Shown here one piece after another: positions 6,104-6,809 of a stretch of DNA of 6,809 bases (positions within the stretch are counted from its first letter, which is position 1; each line of letters opens with the position of its first letter). The notes below the pieces were generated by a model. The model ran no database searches, was not told the DNA's origin, and saw only the letters and a program-made list of their open reading frames with translations. The stretch is taken from the NCBI GenBank assembly GCA_005787665.1, contig SYAB01000302.1, positions 1 to 6,809 on the forward strand, read 5' to 3'. The position numbers were made by a program, and so were the translations under genes. Origin of the DNA: Actinomycetota bacterium (GTDB taxonomy: Bacteria > Actinomycetota > Actinomycetes > Mycobacteriales > Mycobacteriaceae).

Positions 6104-6809
6104 GCACGCCGGCGGTGGGATTCATCGGTCTGGGCAACATGGGTTCGGCCATGGCGGCCCGACTGCTCGAGGCGGGATTCGGCGTCACGGTCTACAACCG
6201 GTCCCCGGGCAAGGCCGAGGCCCTTGCGGCGGGGGGCGCCACGGTCGCTGCCACCGTCGCGCAGGCTTGCGCCGGTGATGTGGTTTTCACGATGCTGGCC
6301 AACGACGACGCCCTCGACGCGGTCGTCATCGGCGAGGGCGGTGTGCTCGCTACGCTGCGTGACGGGGCCACCCACATATCGTCCAGCACCATCAGCGCCG
6401 CGCTGTCGAAGCGGCTGACGGCGGCGCACGGCGCGGCCGGGCAGCAGTTCATGACCGCAACCGTGCTGGGCCGTCCGGAGGCCGCCGCCGCCGGCAAGCT
6501 CTTCGTTCTCGCCGCCGGCCCCACCGAAGTGGTCGACCCGTTGATGCCGATACTGGATGCGCTGGGGCAGCGCACCTTTCGGGTCTCCGACGTCGCGGCG
6601 GTTGGGAATGTGGTGAAGCTGAGCGCCAACTTTTTGTTGGCCAACGTCATTGAATCCCTCGGCGAAGCGGTCGCGCTGGTCTCCAAGGCCGGGGTAGACC
6701 GGCGGGACTATATCGACATCATCACCTCCACCCTGTTCAGCGCGCCCGCCTATGAGACCTACGGCGGTCTGATTGCCCGCGAGGAGTTCGAGCCGGCCGG
6801 TTTCGCGGC
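6100..6809 (+). CDS. Beta-hydroxyacid dehydrogenase (3-hydroxyisobutyrate dehydrogenase family), 3'-truncated
   Basis: The first 236 residues of a protein that is usually about 290 long; the frame continues past the window. These enzymes use NAD(P)+ to oxidise 3-hydroxyacids or, in some members, reduce small aldehydes. The N-terminal Rossmann domain begins VGFIGLGNMGSAMA, with the GxGxxG dinucleotide loop at 10-15 and YNRSPGKAEAL at 32-42. VYNR with Arg34 may favour NADP. The substrate loop that classically reads D-A-P-V-S-G-G is here TATVLGRPEAAAAGKL (120-134), a subfamily variant. The catalytic lysine is Lys173 in GNVVKLSANFLL, with the conserved Asn177 four residues on. The ATG at 6100 is the first start after an in-frame TGA at 6052. 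The ribosome site is weak, and the start overlaps a possible leader ORF. The substrate is not predictable. Confidence 0.9.
   Translation, partial: MSTPAVGFIGLGNMGSAMAARLLEAGFGVTVYNRSPGKAEALAAGGATVAATVAQACAGDVVFTMLANDDALDAVVIGEGGVLATLRDGATHISSSTISAALSKRLTAAHGAAGQQFMTATVLGRPEAAAAGKLFVLAAGPTEVVDPLMPILDALGQRTFRVSDVAAVGNVVKLSANFLLANVIESLGEAVALVSKAGVDRRDYIDIITSTLFSAPAYETYGGLIAREEFEPAGFA

Noticed and set aside
6192..6686. Minus-strand Ala/Ser-rich open frame under the dehydrogenase
   Set aside because: Antisense shadow of a Rossmann-fold gene with GxGxxG and catalytic Lys.

Overview
The window looks like actinobacterial, probably mycobacterial, chromosome. It is GC-rich throughout, the alpha/beta hydrolase and istA probably start with GTG, and the leading partial gene belongs to the Acg-type nitroreductase family, which is expanded in mycobacteria. 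There is no rRNA, tRNA or CRISPR array to fix the taxonomy, so the assignment rests on gene families and base composition.

Layout from left to right. (1) The 3' part of an Acg-family nitroreductase gene (+ strand) runs in from the left edge and stops at 677. (2) About 270 bases follow without a convincing gene, although one frame has coding-like base usage. (3) An IS21-family insertion sequence fills roughly 0.94-3.44 kb on the minus strand. Its transposase gene istA and helper ATPase gene istB overlap by ATGA, and three related GGGGCCAA-containing repeats lie upstream of istA at its right end. The left boundary of the element could not be fixed. (4) An old-yellow-enzyme-type NADH:flavin oxidoreductase (- strand) ends only 23 bases beyond the last repeat-like sequence. 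It is divergent, across 79 bases, from (5) an alpha/beta hydrolase (+ strand). (6) A small two-helix membrane protein (- strand) converges on the hydrolase with a 13-base gap. (7) About 330 bases of non-coding, less GC-rich DNA contain two short perfect palindromes and, at its end, a possible 10-codon leader ORF with a strong Shine-Dalgarno sequence. (8) A beta-hydroxyacid dehydrogenase (3-hydroxyisobutyrate dehydrogenase family, + strand) runs off the right edge.

The chromosomal genes are mostly flavin- or nicotinamide-dependent oxidoreductases plus a hydrolase, which fits general redox or catabolic accessory metabolism. No pathway can be assembled with confidence. The IS21 element separates the nitroreductase from the rest, so their adjacency may be recent. 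I found no strong evidence of a novel defence or mobile system. The best leads are the leader ORF overlapping the dehydrogenase start, the non-canonical active-site surroundings of the hydrolase, the asymmetric IS21 ends, and the unexplained coding-like stretch left of the element.
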